From Nitrospira sp. SB0662_bin_26 (GTDB lineage: Bacteria > Nitrospirota > Nitrospiria > Nitrospirales > UBA8639), in assembly GCA_009840285.1 (NCBI GenBank), contig VXOF01000109.1:1-64000 (forward strand): a stretch of 64,000 bases of DNA, written 5' to 3'. This document shows positions 1-8,800 of this stretch, piece after piece (the stretch's first letter is position 1; each line of letters starts with the position of its first letter). A program made the translations under genes and the position numbers. The notes beneath the pieces were generated by a model that had not been told where the DNA came from, did not search any database, and saw only the letters and a program-made list of their open reading frames with translations.

Positions 1-51
1 CTCCGGGACGCCTTGCCCTGCATCCCGCTATCACAATAAATCAGAGGTTCC
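1..51 (-). mobile_element. Partial copy of MITE-like element (window edge)
   Basis: The first 51 bases are the reverse complement of the left part of the element at 1706-1847, with 50 of 51 positions matching by eye. The copy ends with the same 15-base terminus (TAAATCAGAGGTTCC) and is followed by taaattata. The rest of it lies outside the window. It is the same element in the opposite orientation, so this genome has at least two copies within 2 kb. Confidence 0.75.
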
Positions 52-84
52 TAAATTATACTGGTGCTGATCCAAGCTTTGTTG

Positions 85-774
85 ATGTCTGATTCGTCTT
101 CCCACACGCCCGGTTCTCCCCCCAGCAAGGTTGCGGCATTTTTTGACGTCGACAATACCTTGATCCCCGGTCAATCCATTGAAATTCATTTCGTCCGGTA
201 TCTATGGAAAACCGGTCTGTTATCCAATCGCGTGTTGGTCGACAGCGCACTGTATTTACTGTTCAATATTCTCGAACTTTCCTTAAGGCCCCTGCGGGAA
301 CGAAAAATTTACCTGACCAATAAGCGACCGGAAGGCATCGAGCCCCTGGCGAAATGGTTTGTGCGGTCGGAGATCTGTCCCCGGCTGTCGCTGCAAGGAA
401 CCGCGGCCTTGGCCCAGCATCAACAGGCCGGCCATCAGGTGGCCCTGGTCAGCGGCACGCCGGAGTTCCTGATCAAACCCCTGGCGCATTATCTGGACGT
501 CCCGAACATCCTGGCGGCACAATTGGAAACCAATGAGGACGGCTACACGTGCCGGGTCCTGTCACCCTATCCGTACGGTGAAGGCAAGCGGCGTTTGCTC
601 CAGACGTTCGCGGACAGTCACGGAGTGGACCTCGCGCAAAGCTACGCGTACGGCGATAGCCCGGGCGACATCCAGGCCCTGGAGTCCGTGGGGCATCCAC
701 TCGTGGTCAATCCCATTCGCGGGATGGCGAGGATCGCGCGTCGGCACCGGTGGCCCACGACCCTGTGGGCGTAA
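85..774 (+). CDS. HAD-superfamily phosphatase, SerB-like (HAD-IB)
   Basis: A 229-residue hydrolase of the haloacid dehalogenase superfamily, subfamily IB, which includes phosphoserine phosphatase and related phosphomonoesterases. Motif I is FFDVDNTLIPG (DxDxT, near residue 20), motif II is the Ser in ALVSGTPEF, and motif III is YGDSPGD with a preceding Lys in GEGKRR. A helical cap lies between motifs I and II. The ORF track opens at a GTG at 64; I prefer the ATG at 85 (MSDSSSH) because the conserved fold begins shortly after it, but neither start has a clear ribosome site. The substrate cannot be told from sequence. It is followed by queE after about 35 bases and may share its transcript. Confidence 0.85.
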   Translation: MSDSSSHTPGSPPSKVAAFFDVDNTLIPGQSIEIHFVRYLWKTGLLSNRVLVDSALYLLFNILELSLRPLRERKIYLTNKRPEGIEPLAKWFVRSEICPRLSLQGTAALAQHQQAGHQVALVSGTPEFLIKPLAHYLDVPNILAAQLETNEDGYTCRVLSPYPYGEGKRRLLQTFADSHGVDLAQSYAYGDSPGDIQALESVGHPLVVNPIRGMARIARRHRWPTTLWA

Positions 775-810
775 CGTCAGAAACCAAAACATGAACAACC
801 TGCTGAAGCG

Positions 811-1500
811 ATGACGACGCGAGTTCCCGCCTCTCCGCCTGCTCTGCGAATTACAGAAATCTTTTATAGTATTCAGGGGGAATCCACCCGAGTGGGGGAG
901 CCCTGTGTGTTTGTTCGTTTGACGGGCTGTCCGCTCCGGTGCACGTGGTGCGATACGGCGTATGCGTTTGACGGAGGGACCGACATGAGTCTCGATGCCG
1001 TAATGGATGAGGTCAAACGGTACGGGTGTTCCCTGGTTGAAGTTACGGGCGGGGAGCCGCTGGCCCAGCCCGCGGCGTTCGACTTGATTGCGCGGTTATG
1101 CGAGGAAGGGTTCGACGTGCTCATCGAAACGAGTGGAGCCATCGACGTGACTCCGGTTGATTCCCGGGCAAGCGTCATTCTTGACGTCAAATGTCCCGGC
1201 AGTGAGATGGATGACCGTATGCATTGGAACAATCTGCGCCGTCTCCGTCAGAAAGATCAGGCGAAATTCGTCATCGGCGACCGGCAGGATTATGAGTGGG
1301 CCGTCGATGTGGTCAAGCGCTACCGACTCATGGAAAAGTGTCCGGTGTTGTTCAGCCCGGTGTTCGCGACGGAAGGAAACGACGATCGGTGTTCCCTCCT
1401 GCGGCCGTTGGCGGAATGGATTCTTCAGGACCGGTTGCCCGTACGCTTACAGGTTCAATTGCACAAATTCATTTGGGATCCCCACACGCGAGGGGTCTAG
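811..1500 (+). CDS. queE: 7-carboxy-7-deazaguanine synthase QueE
   Basis: A radical SAM enzyme of the queuosine/7-deazaguanine pathway that rearranges 6-carboxy-tetrahydropterin to 7-carboxy-7-deazaguanine. The N-terminus FYSIQGESTRVGEPCVFVRLTGC is the classic QueE start, and GCPLRCTWCDT supplies the CX3CX2C triad that binds the [4Fe-4S] cluster. EVTGGEPL is the SAM-contacting GGE motif. The length (229 residues) is normal for the family. The C-terminus QLHKFIWDPHTRGV matches the conserved HK.IW ending. The other queuosine genes are not in the window. The gene ends at the edge of a large palindromic repeat that may terminate its transcript. Confidence 0.95.
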   Translation: MTTRVPASPPALRITEIFYSIQGESTRVGEPCVFVRLTGCPLRCTWCDTAYAFDGGTDMSLDAVMDEVKRYGCSLVEVTGGEPLAQPAAFDLIARLCEEGFDVLIETSGAIDVTPVDSRASVILDVKCPGSEMDDRMHWNNLRRLRQKDQAKFVIGDRQDYEWAVDVVKRYRLMEKCPVLFSPVFATEGNDDRCSLLRPLAEWILQDRLPVRLQVQLHKFIWDPHTRGV

Positions 1501-1626
1501 CAGGATGTTCAAAAAAGCCGCCAGCTTTGTTCTCGCGGCACTCGGAGGCTCAACGTACTCCAATGTACGCCTCGCCTCCTCGCTTGCTGCGGCCGCGCTG
1601 GACGGCCTTTTTGAACATCCTGCCTA
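1498..1626. repeat. Long imperfect palindromic repeat after queE
   Basis: The two ends read tagcaggatgttcaaaaa... and ...tttttgaacatcctgccta, and the arms can be aligned inward as a long imperfect hairpin of about 125 bases whose tip is near caacgtactccaatgtacg. It starts at the queE stop codon. A copy of this kind can fold as a strong RNA hairpin and act as a terminator. Repeats of this design (gttcaaaaaggccg...cctcgcctc...) are ones I associate with Nitrospira chromosomes, from memory only. ORFs called across it (1157-1627 and 1296-1634) are shadows. Confidence 0.8.
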
Positions 1627-1705
1627 GCTGCTGATGGTGTTCAATGATACCCTGAGTTGAAAGAAATAAGGGAGAAGCGCACCAAACTTCTCAGGATCGT
1701 GTTAT

Positions 1706-1847
1706 GGAACCTCTGATTTATTGTGATAGCGGGATGCAGGGCAAGGCGTCCCGTAGCGAAACCCGAAGCTTATCATAGAGATAGGTGAGGGTTGAGCGAG
1801 GACACAACGCAGCCATGCGCCCGATAGTGCATTAAATCAGAGGTTCC
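1706..1847 (+). mobile_element. MITE-like element, 142 bp with perfect 15-bp inverted termini
   Basis: The left end GGAACCTCTGATTTA (1706-1720) is the exact inverted repeat of the right end TAAATCAGAGGTTCC (1833-1847). The element is flanked by TTAT at 1702-1705 and again at 1848-1851, consistent with a 4-base target duplication. It has no coding capacity, so it would depend on a transposase in trans; none is in the window. A partial copy in opposite orientation opens the window. The size, termini and target duplication are those of a miniature inverted-repeat transposable element, possibly derived from an IS5-type element (a guess from memory of the termini). Confidence 0.8.
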
Positions 1848-1879
1848 TTATCTTCATTCAAGAGGGAGAGGAGAGTCAT

Positions 1880-3385
1880 ATGAAGTGTCAGGTCAAGGAA
1901 GTTCCTGTTGCCCAGGAAGCCACGGACGTGCTCGTGATCGGTGGCTATGAAGGCGAGAACGCATTGCCCAAGACCCATCAAGCATTGGATGACGCGTTGG
2001 GCGGACAACTCAGGGAGTTGAGGGAAACCGGAGAGTTTTCCGGCAAAAATCAACAGGCCGTATTGATTCATGCGCGAGGAGTTCTTCCGGCCAAGCGCAT
2101 TCTGTTGCTGGGCTTGGGCAAGAAAGTCGAGGTGACCCTGGACCGTGTCCGACAGGCCATGGGCACGGCGTTCAAGAAGGTTCGGCAGATCGGGGCGGAA
2201 TCGTTTTCCGCCCCGCTGTTGGCAACCGATACGGTAAAGGCCCCTGCGTCTGATATTGCCCAGGCCATGGTGGAGGGAGCCGTGCTGGGCGGGTACCAGT
2301 TCACGCACTATCAAGCCGACAATGAGGAGCCGTCGAAAGAAATCCGGGCCATGACTTTGCTGGCGAGTCGTGCGAATCAAGTCAGTGGCATGAAAACGGG
2401 AGCCCGGCGGGGAGAAGCCAGTGCCAACGCCACGTGGTTCGCACGTGACCTGTGCAATCACCCGGCCAACGTCATGACGCCCTCTCGCGTGGCGCAGGAG
2501 GCGCAAACCATAGCCAAAGAATTCAGCGTCAACTTGACCGTGCTTGAGCGCAAGGACCAGGAAAAATTGGGAATGGGCGGCATGCTGGGCGTCGCGCGTG
2601 GAAGTCAGGAGCCGCCGAAATTTATCGTTCTGGAATATTCAGGGGGGAAGAAAAAAGACCGGCCCGTGGTACTCGTCGGGAAAACGATCACCTTCGATTC
2701 CGGCGGCATTTCGCTGAAACCTTCAGAAAATATGGAACAGATGAAGGCGGATATGACGGGTGGGGCGGAAGTGTTGGGCGCAATCCGGGCTGCGGCGCAA
2801 TTGCGTCTGCGCATCAACGTCGTGGGTATCCTGCCGGCCACGGAAAACATGCCGGGCGGGCGAGCCACGAAGCCGGGGGATATCCTGCGCATGCTCAACG
2901 GTAAAACCGTGGAGGTGCAAAATACCGACGCCGAAGGGCGGCTGGTTCTGGCGGATGGCCTGGCTTATGCCGCCCGGTTCAACCCGCAATGTATCGTCGA
3001 TATCGCCACGTTGACCGGTGCATGCATCGTGGCCCTGGGTCAGTTTGCCATCGGGATGCTCGGCAACGACGACGCGCTCAAGGCCGGCATGAAAAAAGCC
3101 GGTGAGCAAGCCGGCGAACGCGTGTGGGAGATGCCTCTCTGGGAAGAATATTTTGAACAACTCAAGAGTGACGTGGCGGACATGCGCAATATCGGCGGCC
3201 GCGGAGGGGGCATGATTACGGCAGGCATGTTCTTGAGCAAGTTCGTCGGCGATTGCCCCTGGGTGCATCTCGACATTGCCAGCACCGATTGGAGTTCGTC
3301 CGAGCGTCCCTATATCAGTAAGGGGCCGACGGCCATCGGCACGCGATTGTTGGTACAGTGGTTAATCAATCGCTCGGGGACGTAG
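1880..3385 (+). CDS. pepA: Leucyl aminopeptidase PepA (M17)
   Basis: Cytosolic M17-family aminopeptidase that removes N-terminal Leu and other residues using two metal ions. The C-terminal catalytic domain shows VGKTITFDSGGISLKP and the family signature NTDAEGRLVLADGL, which carries metal ligands and the catalytic Arg. Further ligands are in KADMTGGAEV. The N-terminal regulatory domain is present; the length of 501 residues is normal. The start at 1880 has a strong purine-rich ribosome site (gagggagaggaga). The gene begins 32 bases after the MITE-like element, so its promoter region may lie in or next to that insertion. nagZ follows after 21 bases, probably in the same transcript. Confidence 0.96.
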   Translation: MKCQVKEVPVAQEATDVLVIGGYEGENALPKTHQALDDALGGQLRELRETGEFSGKNQQAVLIHARGVLPAKRILLLGLGKKVEVTLDRVRQAMGTAFKKVRQIGAESFSAPLLATDTVKAPASDIAQAMVEGAVLGGYQFTHYQADNEEPSKEIRAMTLLASRANQVSGMKTGARRGEASANATWFARDLCNHPANVMTPSRVAQEAQTIAKEFSVNLTVLERKDQEKLGMGGMLGVARGSQEPPKFIVLEYSGGKKKDRPVVLVGKTITFDSGGISLKPSENMEQMKADMTGGAEVLGAIRAAAQLRLRINVVGILPATENMPGGRATKPGDILRMLNGKTVEVQNTDAEGRLVLADGLAYAARFNPQCIVDIATLTGACIVALGQFAIGMLGNDDALKAGMKKAGEQAGERVWEMPLWEEYFEQLKSDVADMRNIGGRGGGMITAGMFLSKFVGDCPWVHLDIASTDWSSSERPYISKGPTAIGTRLLVQWLINRSGT

Positions 3386-3406
3386 AGAATCCTAAGTGAG
3401 TCCTCC

Positions 3407-4486
3407 ATGACGATTCGAGACACCGTCGGGCAACTCTTGATGGTGGGGTTTGAAGGGACGGAGTTCTCCCGGCAATTTCTCGCTTGGCTGGAGGAGTATC
3501 GACCCGGGGGCGTCATTCTCTTTTCGCGGAACCTGAAAGATCCCGAACAGGTGGCGCAACTGACCAATGCTCTTCAAGAGCATGCGCCCAATCCTCCCTT
3601 GTTGATTGCCATTGACGAGGAAGGTGGCCGTGTATCCCGCTTGCCCCAGGGCTTTACGACGTTTCCGGCCGCTTCACGGGTCGCGGCGTGTCACGCTTCG
3701 GATGTGGCCTATGAAGCGGCGGCGGTCACGGCTCAAGAATTGCGGGCGGTGGGGATCAACATGAACATGGCGCCGATTTTGGACGTGAACAACAATCCGG
3801 CTAATCCGATTATTGGCGATCGGGCGTATGGCACAGAGCCCGAACCGGTCTGCGCGTACGGTCTGTCTGTGATGCAGGGACTTGAAGACAATGGCATCAT
3901 TCCATGCGGCAAACATTTTCCAGGGCATGGCGATACCATGACTGATTCCCACCACGTACTACCTGTGGTCGAGGCGGACCGCACACGACTCGACGCCGTG
4001 GAACTTGAACCCTTTCGACGGGCGATCCGCCGGGGACTGCCCGCGATCATGACCGCGCACGTGCGCTACCCGGCTCTCGACGCGGAAGCACCTGCGACGC
4101 TGTCCCAATCCATCCTCACCGATCTGTTGCGGAATGAGTTGGGCTTTGAAGGCGTCACGCTCACTGACGACATGGAAATGCGCGCCATTCTTGACCATCA
4201 GCCCATCGGAGAAGCAACGGTGCGAGCTTTACAGGCCGGTGCCGACATGGTGGTCATCTGTCATCAGCAGGAGAGGCAAAGGGAGGCCGTGTCGGCCATT
4301 GAGCAGGCCCTTGAACGAGGTGACCTGTCGTGGGAGAGGCTCACGGCGAGTGTCGCTCGTATCCGGGCCCTGAAAGAGAAACGTCTCGAACCGTTTCAGC
4401 CCGTGGATCCATCGCGGGTCGCGCAAACCGTTGGTCATCCGCGGCACAAAGCCTTGTTGGCGAAGATTCAAAATGATGTCGGCTAG
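3407..4486 (+). CDS. nagZ: Beta-N-acetylhexosaminidase NagZ (GH3)
   Basis: A glycoside hydrolase family 3 enzyme that removes N-acetylglucosamine from muropeptides during cytoplasmic peptidoglycan recycling. The signature CGKHFPGHGDTMTDSHHVLP contains the catalytic His/Asp loop, and TLTDDMEMRAI holds the nucleophile Asp. IAIDEEGGRVSRL is the conserved N-terminal strand. There is no signal peptide, consistent with a cytoplasmic enzyme, and 359 residues is normal. The gene lies 21 bases after pepA on the same strand, so the two probably form a peptide and cell-wall recycling transcript. Confidence 0.95.
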   Translation: MTIRDTVGQLLMVGFEGTEFSRQFLAWLEEYRPGGVILFSRNLKDPEQVAQLTNALQEHAPNPPLLIAIDEEGGRVSRLPQGFTTFPAASRVAACHASDVAYEAAAVTAQELRAVGINMNMAPILDVNNNPANPIIGDRAYGTEPEPVCAYGLSVMQGLEDNGIIPCGKHFPGHGDTMTDSHHVLPVVEADRTRLDAVELEPFRRAIRRGLPAIMTAHVRYPALDAEAPATLSQSILTDLLRNELGFEGVTLTDDMEMRAILDHQPIGEATVRALQAGADMVVICHQQERQREAVSAIEQALERGDLSWERLTASVARIRALKEKRLEPFQPVDPSRVAQTVGHPRHKALLAKIQNDVG

Positions 4487-4537
4487 CCGGATTCACCACG
4501 GTGAATCAATGCCGGCAGAGTTTTTTCGGAGGAGAAC

Positions 4538-4930
4538 ATGGGGTTAAAAAAAGGCGACATCATTGATGAGCACAAACGCCATCCGGAGAGTTGTGGCTTG
4601 ATGATCAAAGTCATGGCCGGGGGAGCGGGTTTTGAAAAAGTCGTGTGCTGCGGGCATGAACTGACGGAAGAAGACGTGATCCCGGCATTTTCGCGCGGCA
4701 GAGGACGGAAACGCGGGACACTCCCGCCAGCCGTTCTTCTGGATGAAAAGAAGCTGCACCCGGATTCCTGTGGGCTCCGCGTCATGATTATGGACGGAGG
4801 GGAAGGGTTTCAGGAAATCAGGTGTTGTGGCCATTCCCTCAGGCTCAATTCGATGAAGGAATTCAAATATGGTGAAGAAAAGCGAGCAGATATACCCATA
4901 CCCGAAACCGGGCCGGCTGGCCATTCCTGA
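4538..4930 (+). CDS. Unknown protein with duplicated HPxSCG...CCGH motif
   Basis: I do not recognise this 130-residue protein. It is built from two similar units of about 30 residues: HPESCGLMIKVMAGG with VVCCGHEL, and HPDSCGLRVMIMDGG with IRCCGHSL. Each unit holds one His, three Cys and a second His in the same spacing, which suggests that each binds a metal ion (zinc or iron), or that the protein forms disulfides. There is no signal peptide or membrane segment, so it is probably cytoplasmic. A good ribosome site (cggaggagaac) precedes ATG 4538. It follows nagZ by about 50 bases and may be cotranscribed. Function unknown. Confidence 0.8.
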   Translation: MGLKKGDIIDEHKRHPESCGLMIKVMAGGAGFEKVVCCGHELTEEDVIPAFSRGRGRKRGTLPPAVLLDEKKLHPDSCGLRVMIMDGGEGFQEIRCCGHSLRLNSMKEFKYGEEKRADIPIPETGPAGHS

Positions 4931-5161
4931 AGGCCATTGCCGGAGCCTTCAATGGTCGGCACAATTGTTCTGTACATTTGTGATAGTACAATCTATACTA
5001 CTATTTCACGTCAATGTTTGAATTCTATAGGCCTTTCTACGCACTTTTTTGAGTGTTAGGGGGGTAACATTCCTGAATCTCAGACAACGACATCAAAAAC
5101 CGTTGAACGTTGCCTACGGGTGTTCATTCATCAACAAAACCACACAACAAAGGAGTAAGAA

Positions 5162-5446
5162 ATGGGTATCAGTGACGAGGACAAAATTGGATCGATTAAG
5201 AGTGCGGTAGATCTTGCGATCGTAGGGGATAACATAAGCGATATTGCGGAATTCACTCTTGAGAAATATGAATTCAAGAATGACACAACGCTCTCTTCCG
5301 AGGTACGTGAGGAAGGAGTCGCCAAGGTCAAGGAGGAATTATGGAAACGGGTGGAGCAATTGAAAAAGCGGCGCATGCAGATTCTGGCGGAGATGTTCAC
5401 CCTGGCAGAAAAGACTCTTGAAGGAGTCATCAATAAGGGGAAATAA
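5162..5446 (+). CDS. Small helical protein of unknown function
   Basis: A 94-residue protein with no family I recognise. It is charged and predicted to be almost wholly helical; the C-terminal half (VKEELWKRVEQLKKRRMQILAEMF) has a heptad-like pattern that suggests a coiled coil or a small oligomer. It has no signal peptide, membrane segment or Cys residues. The call rests on an excellent ribosome site (aaaggagtaagaa) just before ATG 5162 and a complete ORF with plausible composition. The AT-rich sequence upstream (4930-5160) could hold a promoter. It is the last gene before the polyketide cluster and is separated from it by about 450 bases, so I do not assume a link. Confidence 0.7.
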   Translation: MGISDEDKIGSIKSAVDLAIVGDNISDIAEFTLEKYEFKNDTTLSSEVREEGVAKVKEELWKRVEQLKKRRMQILAEMFTLAEKTLEGVINKGK

Positions 5447-5899
5447 AACAATACCAGAAGACCAGCCTCTGCCCGGCTAGTGGCAACGAATGAACGACCG
5501 GTGTAGGGGCAGTCTTCTTGGGTTTAGTTCAGCGCCCTTTTGTATACTTTATATTCGTGAAGCAACGTGGTTTAGAACGGCCCCTTCCGCTCAAGAGATA
5601 CTCAAGACGGGTTGGGACCGAAGAAGCGTTCATGCCCTTGACACTGTCAGAACGCTCGTTTGGTGGACTGGTTCGCATGAATGGCTACTTGGAACCAGCG
5701 AGCTACCGATTGATCCCCAACTGTCAGCTACTTGCCTGGCCGTCTTAGCCCGCGCCACACGTGTCCCAGCGCTGTGAAGGGGTTGTTTTTCTCACATCTC
5801 TATAATATTATAAACTGCACTATTTGATCTTTGCCAAGGTCCAAGACAGGTAAGTCGTGAACTCCGGGATTCGGGTCGCCGAATCCCTTGGAGACAAAC
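5447..5899. other. Intergenic region upstream of the polyketide cluster
   Basis: About 450 bases with no convincing gene. Two overlapping ORFs (5490-5777 and 5518-5748) have no ribosome site, resemble nothing I know, and look like chance frames. The right end becomes AT-rich and holds a promoter candidate for the polyketide synthase. Confidence 0.6.
5783..5811 (+). promoter_or_regulatory. Candidate sigma-70 promoter of the polyketide cluster
   Basis: TTGTTT at 5783-5788, a 17-base spacer, then TATTAT at 5806-5811, in an AT-rich patch that stands out from GC-rich surroundings. It lies about 90 bases before ATG 5900. An overlapping TATAAT at 5801 has no -35 at proper distance. Confidence 0.5.
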
Positions 5900-8800
5900 A
5901 TGAACAAGTCTGAAAACCCTGTTGCTATCGTAGGGTACAGTTACCGCATGCCGGGCGGAATCCGCACCGATGACGACTTCTGGCGGCTGCTGAGCGAACG
6001 CGAGATCGTGCAGGAGCCGGTAAATGAGCGCTACGGCCAAGGCTACCGGCCAATCGGCGAGTTCTCCGGCCCGGGTCGGTTTGCCAGCCCGTACGAAGGG
6101 CTGCTCACCGAGCAAAGAGAAAAGCTCTTCGATCGTAGCCTCTTTGCGATGTCGCATCGTGAAATGCTGACAGCCGATCCGCACGTGCGAATGCTCCTGA
6201 CCTGTACCTGGGAGACCTCCGAGCGGGTTGGCTGGGATTTGCAATCGTTGCGCAACAGCCGCACGGGCGTGTTCGTCGGCGCGCAGGTTCCGGCGACCTC
6301 CAACTGGCGCGCGGCGCACGGCGCCAATGAGTTTTCCATCGCCAATATCAGCCTGGCCATGATGGCCAACCGTATCTCCTACCACTTCAACCTGATGGGA
6401 CCGTCGCTCGCCTGTTGCACGGCCTGTTCCGCCGGCTTGACGGCCTTGCACACGGCGTTGAACGCCCTGCGCTACGGCGACTGCGAACAAGCCTTCGTCG
6501 GGTCGGTCACTTACCTGGGATCAGCCCGGCTCAGCGCAGGCTTCAATGCCTTGGGCGTGATCAGTCCGGACGGCCGGTGCCACTCCTTCGATGCGGACGC
6601 CAACGGCTACATGCGCTCGGAAGGAGCGTTCGTCTTTGCCATCAAGCCCCTGGCGGCAGCCGAAAGAGACGGAGACCCCATCTACGCCGTGATAGAAGCA
6701 ACGGCAGTGAATGCGGCCGGTGCGGCCGACGGCACCGAGGGCTTGGCTCAAGGGCGTTACATTACCGCGCCTACCCGTCATTCACAGGTTGAGTTGATGC
6801 GCATCGCCTGCACCCGCGCCAATCGGGCCCCCCAGGATTTTGATTACATCGAAGCCCATGCGACCGGGACCGTGGTGGGTGATCGCATCGAAGGGAATGC
6901 CATCACGGAGGCGTTCGGCGGTTCCGATCGCACAGTTCCGTTACGCGTTTCCAGCGTCAAGAGCAACGTCGGGCACATGGAGGCCGCCGCGTTCCATTGC
7001 GCCTTGCTCAAGGTCATCCTGATGATGCAGCGCCGCACGTTCGCGCCGATCTCCAAGAATTTCCTGGTGCCGAATCCGGAAATCGACTTCGACAGGTGCC
7101 CCATGCAGGTGCAGACGACCTGCGAACCCTTTCCCGAACATCCGGTCGTGGTCGGCATCAATTCGTTCGGCTTTGGCGGGGCCAACGGGCACTGCGTGGT
7201 GCGGGAGTACAGCCCGGCGCGACCACGGATCTGGTCGGTGGCACTGGCGCCGGAGTCGGGCTTCATGATTCCTCTATCGGCGCGTACGTCCGGCGCGCTG
7301 GAAAAGAGCGCGCGACAGTTGCGCGAGACTCTCGACAAGCAACCGATGGATCTCTACACGCTGGCCGGCAATCTCAGCCGCCGCCGCACCCATTTCGCCA
7401 CCCGGACGGCCTTTGCAGTCCGTACCCGGGAAGAACTGATTGAGACACTGGACGCCTTTGAAAAAGACCCGGCGCCGGTCGCCATGGTCGGTGAGGGGAG
7501 GCCACGGCTTGTGATGGTGTTCTCCGGACAGGGTACACAGTGGGCCGGTTGCGGTCGCGGGCTTTACGACGCCGATCCCGTGTTCCGCCGCGTCATCGAT
7601 GCCATTGAGGACCACTGGCGGGAGCACTCGGAAATCTCGTTGCGCGAAGCCTGTTTCTCGGCCACGCAGGAGGCGCTCGACGAGTGCGAGTTGGCCCAGC
7701 CCGTCACGTTCATGATCCAGTGCGCCCTGGCGGAATTGTTCAAGACGTGGGGCGTGTATCCGGACTGCGTGGTCGGTCACAGTTCCGGCGAGGCCGCCGC
7801 CGCTTACGCCTGCGGGGCGCTGTCGCTGGCGGAAGCCACGCGCCTGATTTTCCATCGCGCCACGTTGCAACAGCGCGTGGCCGGTTCCGGTCGCATGCTG
7901 GCGGTCGGCCTTGACCGGCTGGGCGTGGAGCAGCTGCTCGATACGCTACGTGTTCCCTTTCGGGACGGGGAAGACCGGCAAGTGGAGATCGCCTGTGAAA
8001 ACGCGCCGGCCAGTACCGTCATCTGCGGGAAAGAGGTTGCCTTGCGGCCCGTCATGGAGGAATTGGACCGACGCCACCTGCAGAATCGGCTGCTTCAGGG
8101 TAATATTGCCTTCCACTCCAGCGCCATGGACCCGCTCAAGGACGACGCAGGGGTGTTTCTGTCCTTCCTGAACGCTTGCGCCTTCGACGCCGAAGTGCCG
8201 CTCGTTTCTTCGGTAACGGGACAGACGACTCAACGGTTGGACAGCGCCTACTGGTGGAAGAACATCCGCCAGACCGTCCTGTTTGCCGCGGCGATCGAAA
8301 CCGTCAAGCGGGAGTACCGGCCCGACGTCTTTCTGGAACTCGGGCCGCACAGCGCCCTGCAGTCCACCCTCGCCCAGTGCCTGGAAGACTGCGCCCCGGT
8401 CCCCGCCTGCATTCCGACGCTGCTGAGAGGCACGGATGTCTGCCTCAGCTTCAAGCGGGCCTTGGGCGCTCTGTTCAGGACCGGCGTGGACCTGGACTTC
8501 GCCGCCCAGTACCCCCGTCCCGAGCCGGTCGCCCATCTGTTGCCCGGCCATCCGCGCGACGAACAGATCACGGCCGACGAAATGAGCGACGACGAGATGT
8601 TCCTGCAACAAGGCCAGTACGCCCACGGTCCGTTGATCGGCCACCGGGTGCCGTGCGACCACCTGCTGTTCGAGGCGCGGCTGTCGGAGCGAGATTTTCC
8701 CTGGCTGGCTGAGCACCGTGTGCATTATGCCTCGATCATGCCGGCGGCCGGCTACATCGAACTGATCCTCCAGGCGTTCGGGGGCGTTCCGCTGCACGTG

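Noticed and set aside
1157-1634. ORFs overlapping the end of queE and the palindromic repeat
   Set aside because: Frame shadows of queE and of the repeat arms.
5490-5777. Two overlapping ORFs in the gap before the polyketide synthase
   Set aside because: No ribosome site, no recognisable sequence; chance frames.
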